Assembly: GCF_001426245.1 (NCBI RefSeq)
Contig: NZ_LMCM01000010.1
Coordinates: 62,001-126,000, forward strand
DNA: 64,000 nucleotides
Direction: 5' to 3'
Source of the DNA: Phycicoccus sp. Root101
Lineage (GTDB): Bacteria > Actinomycetota > Actinomycetes > Actinomycetales > Dermatophilaceae
In this document: positions 8,826 to 17,963 of the stretch, in pieces
Numbering within the stretch: position 1 is the first letter of the stretch
How the letters are laid out: the number at the start of each line of letters is the position of its first letter
Position numbers and translations under genes: made by a program
The notes under the pieces: generated by a model
Told to the model about the DNA's origin: nothing
What the model saw: the letters and a program-made list of their open reading frames with translations, nothing else
Databases searched by the model: none

Positions 8826-10037
8826 GTGAGCGACAACGCTGTCGCCAGTACCGGTGAGAAGGCCGGCACCACCCCCCACGAGGAGGAGGTGCTCGCCGAG
8901 CTGACCGCCCCCGTCCCGGAGGTGGGTGACGGTGGACCCGAGATGGTCCAGCTGCTCACCCCCGAGGGCCAGCGCGTCGAGAACGTCGAGTACGACGAGT
9001 ACGTCAAGGACCTGAGCGACGAGGACCTGCGCGGCTTCTACCGCGACCTCGTGCTCATCCGCCGGGTCGACGCCGAGGCCACGGCACTCCAGCGCCAGGG
9101 CGAGCTGGGCATCTGGGCCAGCCTGCTCGGCCAGGAGGCGGCCCAGGTCGGCTCCGGTCGCGCGATGCGCCCGCAGGACTACGCCTTCCCGACCTACCGC
9201 GAGCACGGCGTCGCCTGGTGCCGCGGGGTCGACCCGCTCAACCTCCTCGGCCTGTTCCGTGGCGTCAACCACGGTGGCTGGGACCCGAACGAGAAGAACT
9301 TCCACCTCTACACGATCGTCATCGGCGCGCAGACGCTGCACGCGACCGGGTACGCCATGGGCATCCAGCGTGACGGCGACGTGGGCACCGGCGACCAGGA
9401 CCGTGACGCGGCCGTCATCGCCTACTTCGGCGACGGCGCGACCGCGCAGGGCGACGTGAACGAGTCGTTCGTGTACGCCGCGGTCAACAACGCCCCCGTG
9501 GTGTTCTTCTGCCAGAACAACCAGTGGGCCATCTCCGAGCCCAACGAGCGCCAGACCCGTATCCCGCTCTACCAGCGGGCGCGCGGGTTCGGCTTCCCCG
9601 GTGTGCGGGTCGACGGCAACGACGTCCTCGCGGTCTACGCCGTGACGCAGCAGGCGCTCAACGCGGCCCGCAGCGGCAACGGCCCGACCTTCATCGAGGC
9701 CTACACCTACCGCATGGGTGCGCACACGACCTCGGACGACCCCACCAAGTACCGCGTCTCCGCCGAGGTCGAGGTGTGGAAGCACCGCGACCCGATCGAG
9801 CGCCTCAAGTCCTACCTCGTGCACACGCAGAAGGCCGACCAGGACTTCTTCGACGCCGTCGAGGCCGAGGGCGACGAGCTGGCCGTCACCGTCCGTGAGG
9901 GCTGCCTGAACATGGCCGACCCGACGCCCGACTCGATGTTCGACCACATCTACGTCGAGGAGCACCCGGTCGTCGAGGCCGAGCGCAAGGAGTTCGCCGC
10001 CTACCACGCCGGCTTCGAGGGTGAGGGGAGCCACTGA
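8826..10037 (+). CDS. 2-oxoacid dehydrogenase E1 component, alpha subunit (branched-chain or pyruvate)
   Basis: This 403-residue protein is the thiamine-diphosphate-binding E1 alpha subunit. The ThDP motif begins at GDGATAQGDVNESF (about residue 202) and ends with the conserved NN of FFCQNNQWAIS. The substrate-channel sequence YRMGAHTTSDDPTKYR is typical. The complex decarboxylates a 2-oxoacid and passes the acyl group to lipoylated E2. Actinobacteria usually use a homodimeric AceE for pyruvate, so a branched-chain 2-oxoacid is more likely here; that is inference. A GAAGAAGGAG ribosome-binding site precedes the GTG. It is the first gene of a three-gene operon without an E3 gene, and overlaps the next gene by one base (TGATG). 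Confidence 0.87.
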   Translation: MSDNAVASTGEKAGTTPHEEEVLAELTAPVPEVGDGGPEMVQLLTPEGQRVENVEYDEYVKDLSDEDLRGFYRDLVLIRRVDAEATALQRQGELGIWASLLGQEAAQVGSGRAMRPQDYAFPTYREHGVAWCRGVDPLNLLGLFRGVNHGGWDPNEKNFHLYTIVIGAQTLHATGYAMGIQRDGDVGTGDQDRDAAVIAYFGDGATAQGDVNESFVYAAVNNAPVVFFCQNNQWAISEPNERQTRIPLYQRARGFGFPGVRVDGNDVLAVYAVTQQALNAARSGNGPTFIEAYTYRMGAHTTSDDPTKYRVSAEVEVWKHRDPIERLKSYLVHTQKADQDFFDAVEAEGDELAVTVREGCLNMADPTPDSMFDHIYVEEHPVVEAERKEFAAYHAGFEGEGSH

Positions 10038-11011
10038 TGGGCACCATGACGATCGCCAAGGGCATCAACAACGGCCTGCGCGCCGCCATGGAGCGCGACC
10101 CGAAGGTCGTGCTCATGGGTGAGGACATCGGCAAGCTCGGTGGCGTCTTCCGCGTCACCGACGGCCTCCAGAAGGACTTCGGCGAGGACCGGGTCATCGA
10201 CACCCCGCTCGCCGAGGCCGGCATCGTCGGCACCGCGATCGGTATGGCGCTGCGCGGCTACCGCCCGGTGGTGGAGATCCAGTTCGACGGCTTCATCTAC
10301 CCCGCGTTCGACCACATCGTCAGCCAGGTCGCCAAGATGCGCGCGCGCTCCCTCGGCAAGATCAAGCTGCCGATGGTCATCCGCATCCCCGTCGGCGGCG
10401 GCATCGGTGCCGTCGAGCACCACTCGGAGTCCAACGAGGCCTACTTCGCCCACACCGCGGGCCTGAAGGTCGTCTGCTGCTCCAACGCCGAGGACGCCTA
10501 CTGGATGATCCAGCAGGCCATCGAGTCCGACGACCCGGTGCTGTTCTACGAACCCAAGCGTCGCTACTGGGACAAGGGTGAGGTGGACGAGTCGGCCGCG
10601 CCGCGCCCGCTGCTCAAGGCCCAGGTCGTCCGCGAGGGCACCGACGCCACGCTCGTCGCCTACGGGCCGATGGTGAAGACCTGCCTGCAGGCCGCCGAGG
10701 CCGCCGCCGCCGAGGGCAAGAACCTCGAGGTCATCGACCTGCGCACGCTGAGCCCGCTGGACCTCGACACCGTCGCGGCCTCGGTCGAGAAGACCGGTCG
10801 CACGATCGTCGTCCACGAGGCCTCGACGTTCCTCGGCCTCGGCGCCGAGGTCGCCGCGGCACTGCAGCAGCGCTGCTTCTACCACCTCGAGGCCCCGGTG
10901 CTCCGTGTCGGCGGCTACAACCTGCCCTACCCGCCGAGCAAGCTCGAGGAAGAGTTCCTTCCCGACCTCGACCGCGTCCTCGACGCCGTCGACCGCTCGC
11001 TGGCCTTCTGA
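10037..11011 (+). CDS. 2-oxoacid dehydrogenase E1 component, beta subunit
   Basis: The 324-residue product carries the transketolase-like pyrimidine-binding domain (MGEDIGKLGGVFRVT, EAGIVGTAIGMALRGYRPV) and the C-terminal transketolase domain (EVIDLRTLSPLDLDTV, with VVHEAS). It forms the alpha2-beta2 E1 heterotetramer with the preceding gene and contributes half of the ThDP site. The start codon overlaps the upstream stop by one base, so translation is coupled and the subunits should be made in equal amounts. The E2 gene follows after 22 bases. Confidence 0.9.
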   Translation: MGTMTIAKGINNGLRAAMERDPKVVLMGEDIGKLGGVFRVTDGLQKDFGEDRVIDTPLAEAGIVGTAIGMALRGYRPVVEIQFDGFIYPAFDHIVSQVAKMRARSLGKIKLPMVIRIPVGGGIGAVEHHSESNEAYFAHTAGLKVVCCSNAEDAYWMIQQAIESDDPVLFYEPKRRYWDKGEVDESAAPRPLLKAQVVREGTDATLVAYGPMVKTCLQAAEAAAAEGKNLEVIDLRTLSPLDLDTVAASVEKTGRTIVVHEASTFLGLGAEVAAALQQRCFYHLEAPVLRVGGYNLPYPPSKLEEEFLPDLDRVLDAVDRSLAF

Positions 11012-11033
11012 GAACCCCGAGGGATGACAGCCT

Positions 11034-12560
11034 GTGTCCGTTAAAGAGTTCAAGCTTCCCGACCCCGGTGAGGGTCTGACCGAGGCCGAGATCGTCACCT
11101 GGAACGTCAAGGTCGGCGACACGGTCAAGGTCAACGACATCGTCGTCGAGATCGAGACGGCGAAGTCGCTCGTCGAGCTGCCCGTGCCGTTCGCCGGCAC
11201 GGTCACCGCGCTGCACGTCTCCGAGGGCGACACGGTCGAGGTCGGCACGCCGATCATCTCCGTCGAGACCGCGGGCGGCGCCGCCCCGGTGCAGGACGCC
11301 CCGGCCGCTGGTGCGGTCGAGCCCGGCATCGAGGGTTCCCCGGCTCCGAAGATGGCTGCCGCCGCTGCGGCCGCCGAGGAGGAGGAGATCGAGGAGGGCA
11401 AGATCGGTGGCACCACGTCGACCGGTCGCACCGCCGTCCTCGTCGGGTACGGCGTGAAGCAGACCGAGGCCGTCCGTCGTCCCCGCAAGGGAGCGCCGGC
11501 AGCGGCGGCCCCCGCAGCGACGGCTCCTGCGGCGGCCCCGGCAGCGGTGGCTCCGGCCGCCCAGCCGAAGTTCACCCCGCCCGCCCAGGAGCGGGTGGCT
11601 CCGGTCGTCCGCGAGGGGGGCGCCCGTGCGCTGGCCAAGCCGCCGGTGCGCAAGTACGCGAAGGACCTCGGCGTCGACCTCGCCGCGGTCGCCGGGTCCG
11701 GTGAGGGCGGCATCATCAGCCGGGCCGACGTCGACGCCCACGCCAACGGGGCGGCCGCAGCCACCGAGGCGCCCTCCTCGGCGACGTCCGGCACCCGGGC
11801 CGCACCGGCGGCATACCAGGCTCCGGTGTTCACCCGTGGCGGGGAGCGCGAGACCCGCGTCCCCATCAAGGGGGTCCGCAAGATGACCGCCCAGGCGATG
11901 GTCGGCAGCGCGTTCACGGCGCCGCACGTCACCGAGTGGGTCACCATCGACGCGACCGCCACCATGGAGCTCGTCGAGCGGCTCAAGAAGGATCGCGAGT
12001 TCAAGGACGTCAAGGTCACACCGCTGCTCGTGCTGGCCAAGGCGATGGCCGTGGCCATCCGCCGCCACCCCGAGATCAACGCGACGTGGGACGAGGCCGC
12101 CCAGGAGATCGTGGTCAAGCACTACGTGAACCTCGGCATCGCCGCCGCCACCCCGCGCGGCCTGATCGTCCCGAACATCAAGGACGCCGACCAGATGTCG
12201 ATGCTCCAGCTCGCCGAGGCCATCGGCGCGCTGACCGCCACGGCACGCGAGGGACGCACCCAGCCGGCCGACATGTCCGGTGGGACGATCACCATCACCA
12301 ACGTCGGCGTCTTCGGCGTCGACACGGGCACCCCGATCATCAACCCCGGTGAGTCGGCGATCATGGCGTTCGGTGCCATCCGTCGCCAGCCGTGGGTGGT
12401 CACCGCGGCCGACGGCACGGAGACGATCGAGCCGCGCTGGGTCACCCAGCTGGCCCTGTCGTTCGACCACCGCCTGGTCGACGGCGAGCTCGGCAGCAAG
12501 TTCATCGCCGACGTGGGCGCGATCCTCGCCGATCCCGCGCGCGGCCTCGTCTGGGGCTGA
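11034..12560 (+). CDS. 2-oxoacid dehydrogenase E2 (dihydrolipoamide acyltransferase)
   Basis: The 508-residue protein shows the full E2 layout. One lipoyl domain lies at residues 1-80, with the lipoylated lysine K44 in EIETAKSLVE. An Ala/Pro-rich flexible linker follows, then the peripheral-subunit-binding domain (about 200-240, KPPVRKYAKDLGVDL), which docks E1 and E3. The catalytic acyltransferase core ends in SFDHRLVDGEL, holding the catalytic His. E2 transfers the acyl group from lipoate to CoA. It uses an external E3 since none is encoded here. The start is GTG at 11034, with only a weak GAGGG some ten bases before it. A 19-bp hairpin ends the operon. Confidence 0.9.
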   Translation: MSVKEFKLPDPGEGLTEAEIVTWNVKVGDTVKVNDIVVEIETAKSLVELPVPFAGTVTALHVSEGDTVEVGTPIISVETAGGAAPVQDAPAAGAVEPGIEGSPAPKMAAAAAAAEEEEIEEGKIGGTTSTGRTAVLVGYGVKQTEAVRRPRKGAPAAAAPAATAPAAAPAAVAPAAQPKFTPPAQERVAPVVREGGARALAKPPVRKYAKDLGVDLAAVAGSGEGGIISRADVDAHANGAAAATEAPSSATSGTRAAPAAYQAPVFTRGGERETRVPIKGVRKMTAQAMVGSAFTAPHVTEWVTIDATATMELVERLKKDREFKDVKVTPLLVLAKAMAVAIRRHPEINATWDEAAQEIVVKHYVNLGIAAATPRGLIVPNIKDADQMSMLQLAEAIGALTATAREGRTQPADMSGGTITITNVGVFGVDTGTPIINPGESAIMAFGAIRRQPWVVTAADGTETIEPRWVTQLALSFDHRLVDGELGSKFIADVGAILADPARGLVWG

Positions 12561-12574
12561 GCCACCGCCCGGAC

Positions 12575-12616
12575 ATGACGAGGGCCCGCACCGTCACCGG
12601 TGCGGGCCCTCGTCAT
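12575..12616. terminator. Bidirectional terminator hairpin
   Basis: A perfect 19-bp stem (12575-12593 and 12598-12616) with a 4-base loop sits between two convergent transcription units, 14 bases after the E2 stop and 21 bases before the end of the ABC permease gene. Confidence 0.85.
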
Positions 12617-12637
12617 GCGGCAGGAGCCGGCAGTCGC

Positions 12638-13348
12638 CTACTCGTCGCCGCGCAGGGTGAACGAGCGCAGCCGGTCGCCGGTGAACCACAGCCCGAAGGC
12701 GCTCAGGACGACGGACGCGACCACGGCGTACCCGAGGCCCAGCCCCGGTGCGGGGACCAACGAGCTGATCGACGAGGCGACCTCGCGCCCCCAGGCGCCG
12801 ACGGCCACCCAGCGGATGCCGTCGAGGACGTTGCCGAGCACGCCCTCCCACAGCAGCGAGAACAGCAGCCCGATGACCACCGCGTGCCGGGTCAGGGCAG
12901 CCATCGCGAGGAACAGTGCGGTGTAGGCCGTCCCGGCCACCGCCGCGCCGGCGCCCCAGGCGACGGCGCGCCTCGGGTCGGACACGTCGAGGACGAGACC
13001 GGTCACGAGCACCGGCAGGGCGCCGAGGGCCATGGTGGCCGCCCAGGCGACGACGTACTTGCTGGTGGCGATGACGTGGCGGCTGACCGGCTTGGACAGG
13101 AGGTACACGATCGACCCGTCGTCGACCTCGGGGCCAAGGACGGCCGTGGCCGCGAGCAGGGCGACCAGGGGCAGGGCGAGGCTGAACCCGAGGTCGGTCA
13201 CCGCCTGGTAGCCGACCGAGGCGTCGCTCGTCAGGGCCCGGACCACCACGGCCAGCACCAGCAGCACGAGGGGGATCAGGCCGAGCACCAGTCCGCGGCG
13301 GCGACCCAGCAGCGCCTGGGCCGACAGGCGCAGGATCGTGGGGTTCAC
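12638..13348 (-). CDS. ABC exporter permease (ABC-2 type)
   Basis: This 236-residue membrane protein has about six hydrophobic segments and the ABC-2 permease signature region EVDDGSIVYLLSKPVSR between the second and third helices. It would form the channel for the ATPase encoded just upstream; its GTG start overlaps that gene's stop by four bases. The substrate is unknown. It is the last gene of a four-gene string of ATPase, permease, ATPase, permease on the minus strand. Confidence 0.82.
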   Translation of the reverse strand: MNPTILRLSAQALLGRRRGLVLGLIPLVLLVLAVVVRALTSDASVGYQAVTDLGFSLALPLVALLAATAVLGPEVDDGSIVYLLSKPVSRHVIATSKYVVAWAATMALGALPVLVTGLVLDVSDPRRAVAWGAGAAVAGTAYTALFLAMAALTRHAVVIGLLFSLLWEGVLGNVLDGIRWVAVGAWGREVASSISSLVPAPGLGLGYAVVASVVLSAFGLWFTGDRLRSFTLRGDE

Positions 13349-14265
13349 CGGTCGCCCCCGACCAGGTAGGAGAAGACACTCTCGAGCGACTCGTCCGTGG
13401 GGGTGAGCTCGAGGACCCGTATGCCGTGCTGCCGCGCCACCCGGGGCAGGCGGACCGTGAAGGCGCCGAAGTCGCTGACCGCGACGTCCACCCCACCGGA
13501 CGGACGCAGTGCGACCGAGACCACCGAGGGTTCCGCGATCAGGGCGCTGGCGAGGCCGCGGTCGTCGTCGCCCACGACGACGTACTGCACGGGCCGGTCG
13601 GTCATCAGCCGCCTGATCTGGCCGAAGTCGCCCGAGGCCGCGTGCCGACCGGAGACGACCACCTCGATCTGGCGGGCGACCTGCTCGACCTCCTCGAGGA
13701 TGTGGGAGCTGAACAGGACGGTGCGGCCCTCCGAACCCATCTGGCGCAGCAGCGTCATCAGGTGCAGGCGCTGGCGGGGGTCGACGCCGTTGAAGGGTTC
13801 GTCGAGCAGGACCACCGACGGGTCGTGGACGAGCGCGGAGGCGAGCTTCACGCGCTGGCGCATCCCCTTGGAGTAGGTACCGATCCGACGGGTGGCGGGC
13901 TCGGTCATCTCGACCACGGCCAGGGCCCGCTCGGCGGCCGCACCGGGGTCGGCCAGCCCGTGTAGCTCCGCGTTCGCGACGACGAACTGTCGGCCGGTGA
14001 GGTAGCCGAAGCTGAGCTCCCGCTCGGGGACGAGCCCGATGGTGCGGTAGGCGTCCGTGTGCCGCCAGATCTGCTCGCCGTCGAGGGTGACGCTGCCTGC
14101 CGACGGTGCGAGGAAGCCCGACATGAGGGCGATGAGGGTGGTCTTGCCGGCTCCGTTGGGCCCGAGCAGACCGGTGACCCCGGGCCGCACCGTCATCGAG
14201 ATGCCGTTGACGGCGACGACGTTGCCGTACCAGCGCGAGGCCTTGTCGATGGTGACGATGCTCAT
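13345..14265 (-). CDS. ABC transporter ATP-binding protein
   Basis: The 306-residue protein carries Walker A (LLGPNGAGKTTLIALM, about residue 40), the signature YSKGMRQRVKLASAL, Walker B VVLLDEPFNGVDP and the H-loop LFSSHILEE, the standard set of a drug- or antibiotic-type ABC exporter ATPase. A C-terminal extension of about 80 residues beyond the ATPase core probably contacts the permease. The ATG at 14265 is preceded by GGGGGCG; the longer frame adds nine Arg-rich residues only. It starts 13 bases after the stop of the upstream permease and is coupled to the downstream permease by overlap. Confidence 0.88.
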   Translation of the reverse strand: MSIVTIDKASRWYGNVVAVNGISMTVRPGVTGLLGPNGAGKTTLIALMSGFLAPSAGSVTLDGEQIWRHTDAYRTIGLVPERELSFGYLTGRQFVVANAELHGLADPGAAAERALAVVEMTEPATRRIGTYSKGMRQRVKLASALVHDPSVVLLDEPFNGVDPRQRLHLMTLLRQMGSEGRTVLFSSHILEEVEQVARQIEVVVSGRHAASGDFGQIRRLMTDRPVQYVVVGDDDRGLASALIAEPSVVSVALRPSGGVDVAVSDFGAFTVRLPRVARQHGIRVLELTPTDESLESVFSYLVGGDR

Positions 14266-14278
14266 CGGACGCCCCCGC

Positions 14279-15190
14279 TCATGCCGTCGCAACCTTCCGG
14301 TAGCGCCAGACCAGGCCGCCGACGCACGCCGCCGACAGGGCGACCAGGACCACCAGGTAGGCGGCCTGCATCGCGGTCCCGGTAGGGGGTGTGGGCCCGT
14401 CGGTGTCGGTCCAGGTCGACATCAGCCCGCGGTACAGCGAGTACGGCGAGAAGAGTCCGGCGACCTCGCCCACGCGTGGATGGCCTTCCTCACCGGAGAT
14501 CCCCTGGATCGCGGTCACGATGCCGTTGCCGATGAGCAGCAGGGCGATGGTGGCGACGACGGCGAACCCGCGCCGGGTCGACCAGGAGGCGACCAGGCCG
14601 GCGACCCCGGTGAGCGACAGGGCGAGCAGGACGGCGAGGGCCACCGCGACCGCGGCGTCACCGGTCTGCGTGCCGAAGTCGAGCTCACCGAGCAGCGCCA
14701 CGGCATACAGGAGCAGGATCGGGAGCAGCAGGAACACCAGGGTTGCCCCGAGCAGCGAGGCCCAGCGGGCCAGGGCGTAGGTCCGGGAGGGGAGCGGACG
14801 GGCGAGGTACAACGAGATGGTGCCGTGGCGCAGGTCGCGGGAGAAGAGCACGGGGGCCTGCGACGCGACGAAGATCCCGAGCAGGACCTGGGTCGTGGAG
14901 GCGTACTGCGCGTAGCCGATCGGCAGCTCCTTGAGCCCGACGAACACCATCACCCCGCCGATCACGAGGGCGGGCATGAGGTTGATGCCCAGCAGGATGA
15001 AGGGCAGCACCTTCGACTTGCCGGAGCGGCCCAGGCCGAAGGCGTTGCGGAAGCCGGTGACGACCAGGGCCCGGGCGATGGCGGCGGGCCCGAGGCGGGG
15101 CCCGGTGTAGGGCCGGTACCCGAGGTCGTGGATGACGCTGGCGCCCGCCGGGGTCGCGGCCGTCGGGTCGGTCGAGGGCTGCTCAGCCAC
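14279..15190 (-). CDS. ABC exporter permease
   Basis: The 303-residue product starts at GTG 15190, eight bases inside the end of the upstream ATPase gene. An N-terminal soluble stretch ends in IHDLGYRPYTGPRLG, typical of ABC-2 permeases of this actinobacterial group. Six to seven membrane segments follow, including GINLMPALVIGGVMVFVG and the coupling region SRDLRHGTISLYLARPLPS. It is the membrane partner of the ATPase at 15183. The substrate is not evident. Confidence 0.82.
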   Translation of the reverse strand: MAEQPSTDPTAATPAGASVIHDLGYRPYTGPRLGPAAIARALVVTGFRNAFGLGRSGKSKVLPFILLGINLMPALVIGGVMVFVGLKELPIGYAQYASTTQVLLGIFVASQAPVLFSRDLRHGTISLYLARPLPSRTYALARWASLLGATLVFLLLPILLLYAVALLGELDFGTQTGDAAVAVALAVLLALSLTGVAGLVASWSTRRGFAVVATIALLLIGNGIVTAIQGISGEEGHPRVGEVAGLFSPYSLYRGLMSTWTDTDGPTPPTGTAMQAAYLVVLVALSAACVGGLVWRYRKVATA

Positions 15191-16118
15191 GGAGCACCTC
15201 GCCGTCGGCGAAGACGTCCTCGATCCGGCGGTGGTCGACCTGCAGCCGGACCAGTCCCAGGCCGAGGTCGCCGGCCGTGTCGCGGATGAGGTCGTGCACG
15301 TCGGTCTCCCCGGACGTCCGCGCGGCCGCGTCGACCGTGAGCATCCGGCCCCGCGGGACGGTGGCCACGCCCGCACGGTTCAGGGCGTCGGCCATCCGGG
15401 CCTGTGCGTCCTCGCCGAGGACCTCGACGAGCAGGACTCCGGTGGCGTCGAGGAACTCGTCGGTCCGGGAGGCGCGCAGGAGCCGGCCACCGTCGAGCAC
15501 GACGACGTGGTCGCTCACGCGCTCGAGCTCGCCGAGCAGGTGCGAGGTCACGATCACCGCGATCCCGAAGTCGCGCCCGATCCGCTGGACCAGCCCCAGC
15601 ATCTCCTCGCGTGCGGCCGGGTCGAGCCCGTTGGTCGGCTCGTCCAGCAGCACCAGCCGCGGGTCGTGGGCCAGGGCCTGGGCGAGCTTGGCCTTCTGCT
15701 TCATGCCGGTCGAGTAGCCACCCATCGGCCGGTACCGCTCCTCGGCGAGCCCCACGTGGCGCAGCACCTCGGCGGCCCGCTCGCGGGCGGCCACCCGGGG
15801 CAGGCCCGACATCATCGCCAGGTGGACCACGAAGTCGCTCGCGCTCACGTCGGGTGGCAGGCAGTCGTGCTCCGGCAGGTACCCGACCAGTCCGCGGATC
15901 GCCGGCCCCTCGGTGGCGATGTCGTGCCCCAGGACCCGGGCGCCGCCCCCGGTCGGGGGGACGAGGCCGAGCAGGATCTTGAGCAGCGTGGACTTGCCGG
16001 CCCCGTTGGCCCCGACCAGGCCCGTGGTGCCGGCGCCGATCTCGAGGTCGAGCGAGTCCAGCGCGAGGACCGGACCGTAGTCCTTGGTCAGTCCCCGGGT
16101 CTGCACGACGGTGTCCAC
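15183..16118 (-). CDS. ABC transporter ATP-binding protein
   Basis: The protein (about 311 residues) has Walker A (VGANGAGKSTLLKILLG), signature YSTGMKQKAKLAQAL, Walker B LVLLDEPTNGLDP and H-loop VIVTSHLLGE. It is the first gene of the four-gene exporter operon. The exact start is uncertain: GTG codons at 16136, 16127 and 16118 are all in frame with little Shine-Dalgarno support, and the last was taken because the family usually begins just before the QTRGLTKDYG strand. Two ATPase/permease pairs in one operon may form two related exporters or one heteromeric system. Confidence 0.85.
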   Translation of the reverse strand: MDTVVQTRGLTKDYGPVLALDSLDLEIGAGTTGLVGANGAGKSTLLKILLGLVPPTGGGARVLGHDIATEGPAIRGLVGYLPEHDCLPPDVSASDFVVHLAMMSGLPRVAARERAAEVLRHVGLAEERYRPMGGYSTGMKQKAKLAQALAHDPRLVLLDEPTNGLDPAAREEMLGLVQRIGRDFGIAVIVTSHLLGELERVSDHVVVLDGGRLLRASRTDEFLDATGVLLVEVLGEDAQARMADALNRAGVATVPRGRMLTVDAAARTSGETDVHDLIRDTAGDLGLGLVRLQVDHRRIEDVFADGEVLRG

Positions 16119-16226
16119 ACGGGTCACAGTAACCACGAACCCCGGGGGGGCCGATGGGCTCACCCGGGGTTCAGGGGACGTTTCGGGGTCAGGTCAGGGT
16201 GGACCCCCACGGTCGGGGTATGGCGC

Positions 16227-16261
16227 GGGGTGTGGCGCGGCCTCGCCCCGCGCCACACCCC
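16227..16261 (-). terminator. Terminator hairpin after the MFS gene
   Basis: A perfect 14-bp stem (16227-16240 and 16248-16261) with a 7-base loop lies six bases beyond the stop of the DHA2 transporter on the minus strand. Confidence 0.7.
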
Positions 16262-16267
16262 ACCCGG

Positions 16268-17962
16268 TCAGTGACCGACGGCAGGCGGAGCAGCTGCAGC
16301 AGCCGCTTCGTCGGCCCTGTCCTCCGCGCCGCGCTCGGAGTACGCCGAACCGCCCCGCAGCTCGACGTGCGGCAGGAACAGCATCACGAGGAACCCGATG
16401 ACCATGACCGAGCCACCGACGAGGAACACGGTGTCCATCGCCTGGGAGAAGCCCTCGAGGAACGGCTTGGCCAGTCGTGGGTCGAGCTGGTTGAGGAACG
16501 ACGAGTCCTTCAGCACGCCACCGGCGGCCCCGCCGCCACCGGCCTGCTGAGAGGCGGCCATCGACTTGGCGAACTCGGCGTTCGCCGGGTCGGCGAGCGC
16601 GGCCTTGAACTCCGACGTGCCCTGCGCCTTCTGCAGTGCCGTGGCGATCTTGTCGGGGACCGTCGAGAACAGGATGGACAGGAACACCGCGGTGCCGAGC
16701 GTTCCACCGATCTGGCGGGTGAAGGTGGCCGAGGACGTCGCGACACCGATGAGGCGTGGCGACACGGCGTTCTGCACGGCGAGGGTCAGCGGCTGGAAGT
16801 TGAACCCGAGCCCGAGCCCGAAGAAGACCATGACGATCATCGTCTGCCACAGCGGGGTGTCCGCCTTGACGAAGTGGAAGACGAACAGGGCCACGGCGAG
16901 CAGGGCGGAGCCGACGATCGGGAACAGGCGGTACTTGCCCGTGCGGCTGATGATCTGGCCCGAGAGGATCGAGCCGAACATGATGCCCAGGGTGAGTGGC
17001 AGGAGCAGCAGCCCGGCCTTGGTCGGCGACGCGCCCTTGACGATCTGCAGGTAGAGCGGGAGCGACGCGAGGCCACCGAACATCGCCATGCCGATGAGGA
17101 CGGAAGCCGCGGAGGCCACGCCGACGGTGCGGTTCTGGAACAACGTGAGCGGCAGCAGCGCCTCGTCCTTCATGGCGCGCTCGACGAGCAGGAAGGCGAT
17201 CACGCCCACCCCGCCGATGACGTAGCAGGCGATCGAGCGACCCGAGCCCCAGCCCCAGTCGCGGCCCTGCTCGGCGACGAGCAGCAGCGGCACCAGGCCC
17301 AGGGTCAGGGTGGCGGCGCCCCACCAGTCGATCCGGTGGTCCAGGCGCGTGTGGTGCAGGTGCAGGGTGCGTGAGACGACGAGGAGGGCGGCGATGCCGA
17401 TCGGGACGTTCACGAGGAAGACCCAGCGCCAGCCGTCGATGCCGAGCAGCGAGCTCTGGCCGGCGAAGAAGCCGCCGATGACCGGGCCGAGGACGCTAGA
17501 GGTGCCGAACACCGCAAGGAAGTAGCCCTGGTACTTGGCGCGCTCCCGCGGCGGGACGATGTCGCCGATGATCGCGAGGGCGAGCGAGAAGAGACCACCG
17601 GCGCCGAGGCCCTGGACCGCGCGGTAGAACGCGAGCTGGAGCATCGACTGCGACAGGGTGCACAGCACCGAGCCGACGATGAAGATCGTGATCGCGGTCG
17701 AGAAGAACTTCTTGCGACCGTAGATGTCCGAGAGCTTGCCGTAGAGCGGGGTGACGATCGTCGAGGTGATGAGGTAGGCGGTGGTCGCCCAGGCCTGCTG
17801 GTCCAGACCCTTGAGGTCGTCGGCGATCGTCCGGATCGCGGTGGCGACGATCGTCTGGTCGAGGGCGGCGAGGAACATCCCCATCATCAGGCCGATCAGG
17901 ATCGTGACGATCTGTCGGTGGGTCAGGGGGCCATCGGGCCGCGCGGGGGCGGTGGCTGCCAT
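16268..17962 (-). CDS. DHA2-family MFS multidrug efflux transporter
   Basis: The 564-residue protein has 14 predicted membrane helices, as in EmrB/QacA transporters. The family motif LDQTIVATAIRTIADDL is in the first helix region and YGKLSDIYGRKKFF matches motif A of the loop after helix 2. A large loop with low-complexity sequence (QQAGGGGAAGG) precedes the last helix. It probably exports toxic compounds with proton exchange. It starts one base after the marR stop (TGACATG), so regulator and pump form an operon, and it ends at a hairpin. Confidence 0.88.
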   Translation of the reverse strand: MAATAPARPDGPLTHRQIVTILIGLMMGMFLAALDQTIVATAIRTIADDLKGLDQQAWATTAYLITSTIVTPLYGKLSDIYGRKKFFSTAITIFIVGSVLCTLSQSMLQLAFYRAVQGLGAGGLFSLALAIIGDIVPPRERAKYQGYFLAVFGTSSVLGPVIGGFFAGQSSLLGIDGWRWVFLVNVPIGIAALLVVSRTLHLHHTRLDHRIDWWGAATLTLGLVPLLLVAEQGRDWGWGSGRSIACYVIGGVGVIAFLLVERAMKDEALLPLTLFQNRTVGVASAASVLIGMAMFGGLASLPLYLQIVKGASPTKAGLLLLPLTLGIMFGSILSGQIISRTGKYRLFPIVGSALLAVALFVFHFVKADTPLWQTMIVMVFFGLGLGFNFQPLTLAVQNAVSPRLIGVATSSATFTRQIGGTLGTAVFLSILFSTVPDKIATALQKAQGTSEFKAALADPANAEFAKSMAASQQAGGGGAAGGVLKDSSFLNQLDPRLAKPFLEGFSQAMDTVFLVGGSVMVIGFLVMLFLPHVELRGGSAYSERGAEDRADEAAAAAAPPAVGH

Positions 17963-17963
17963 G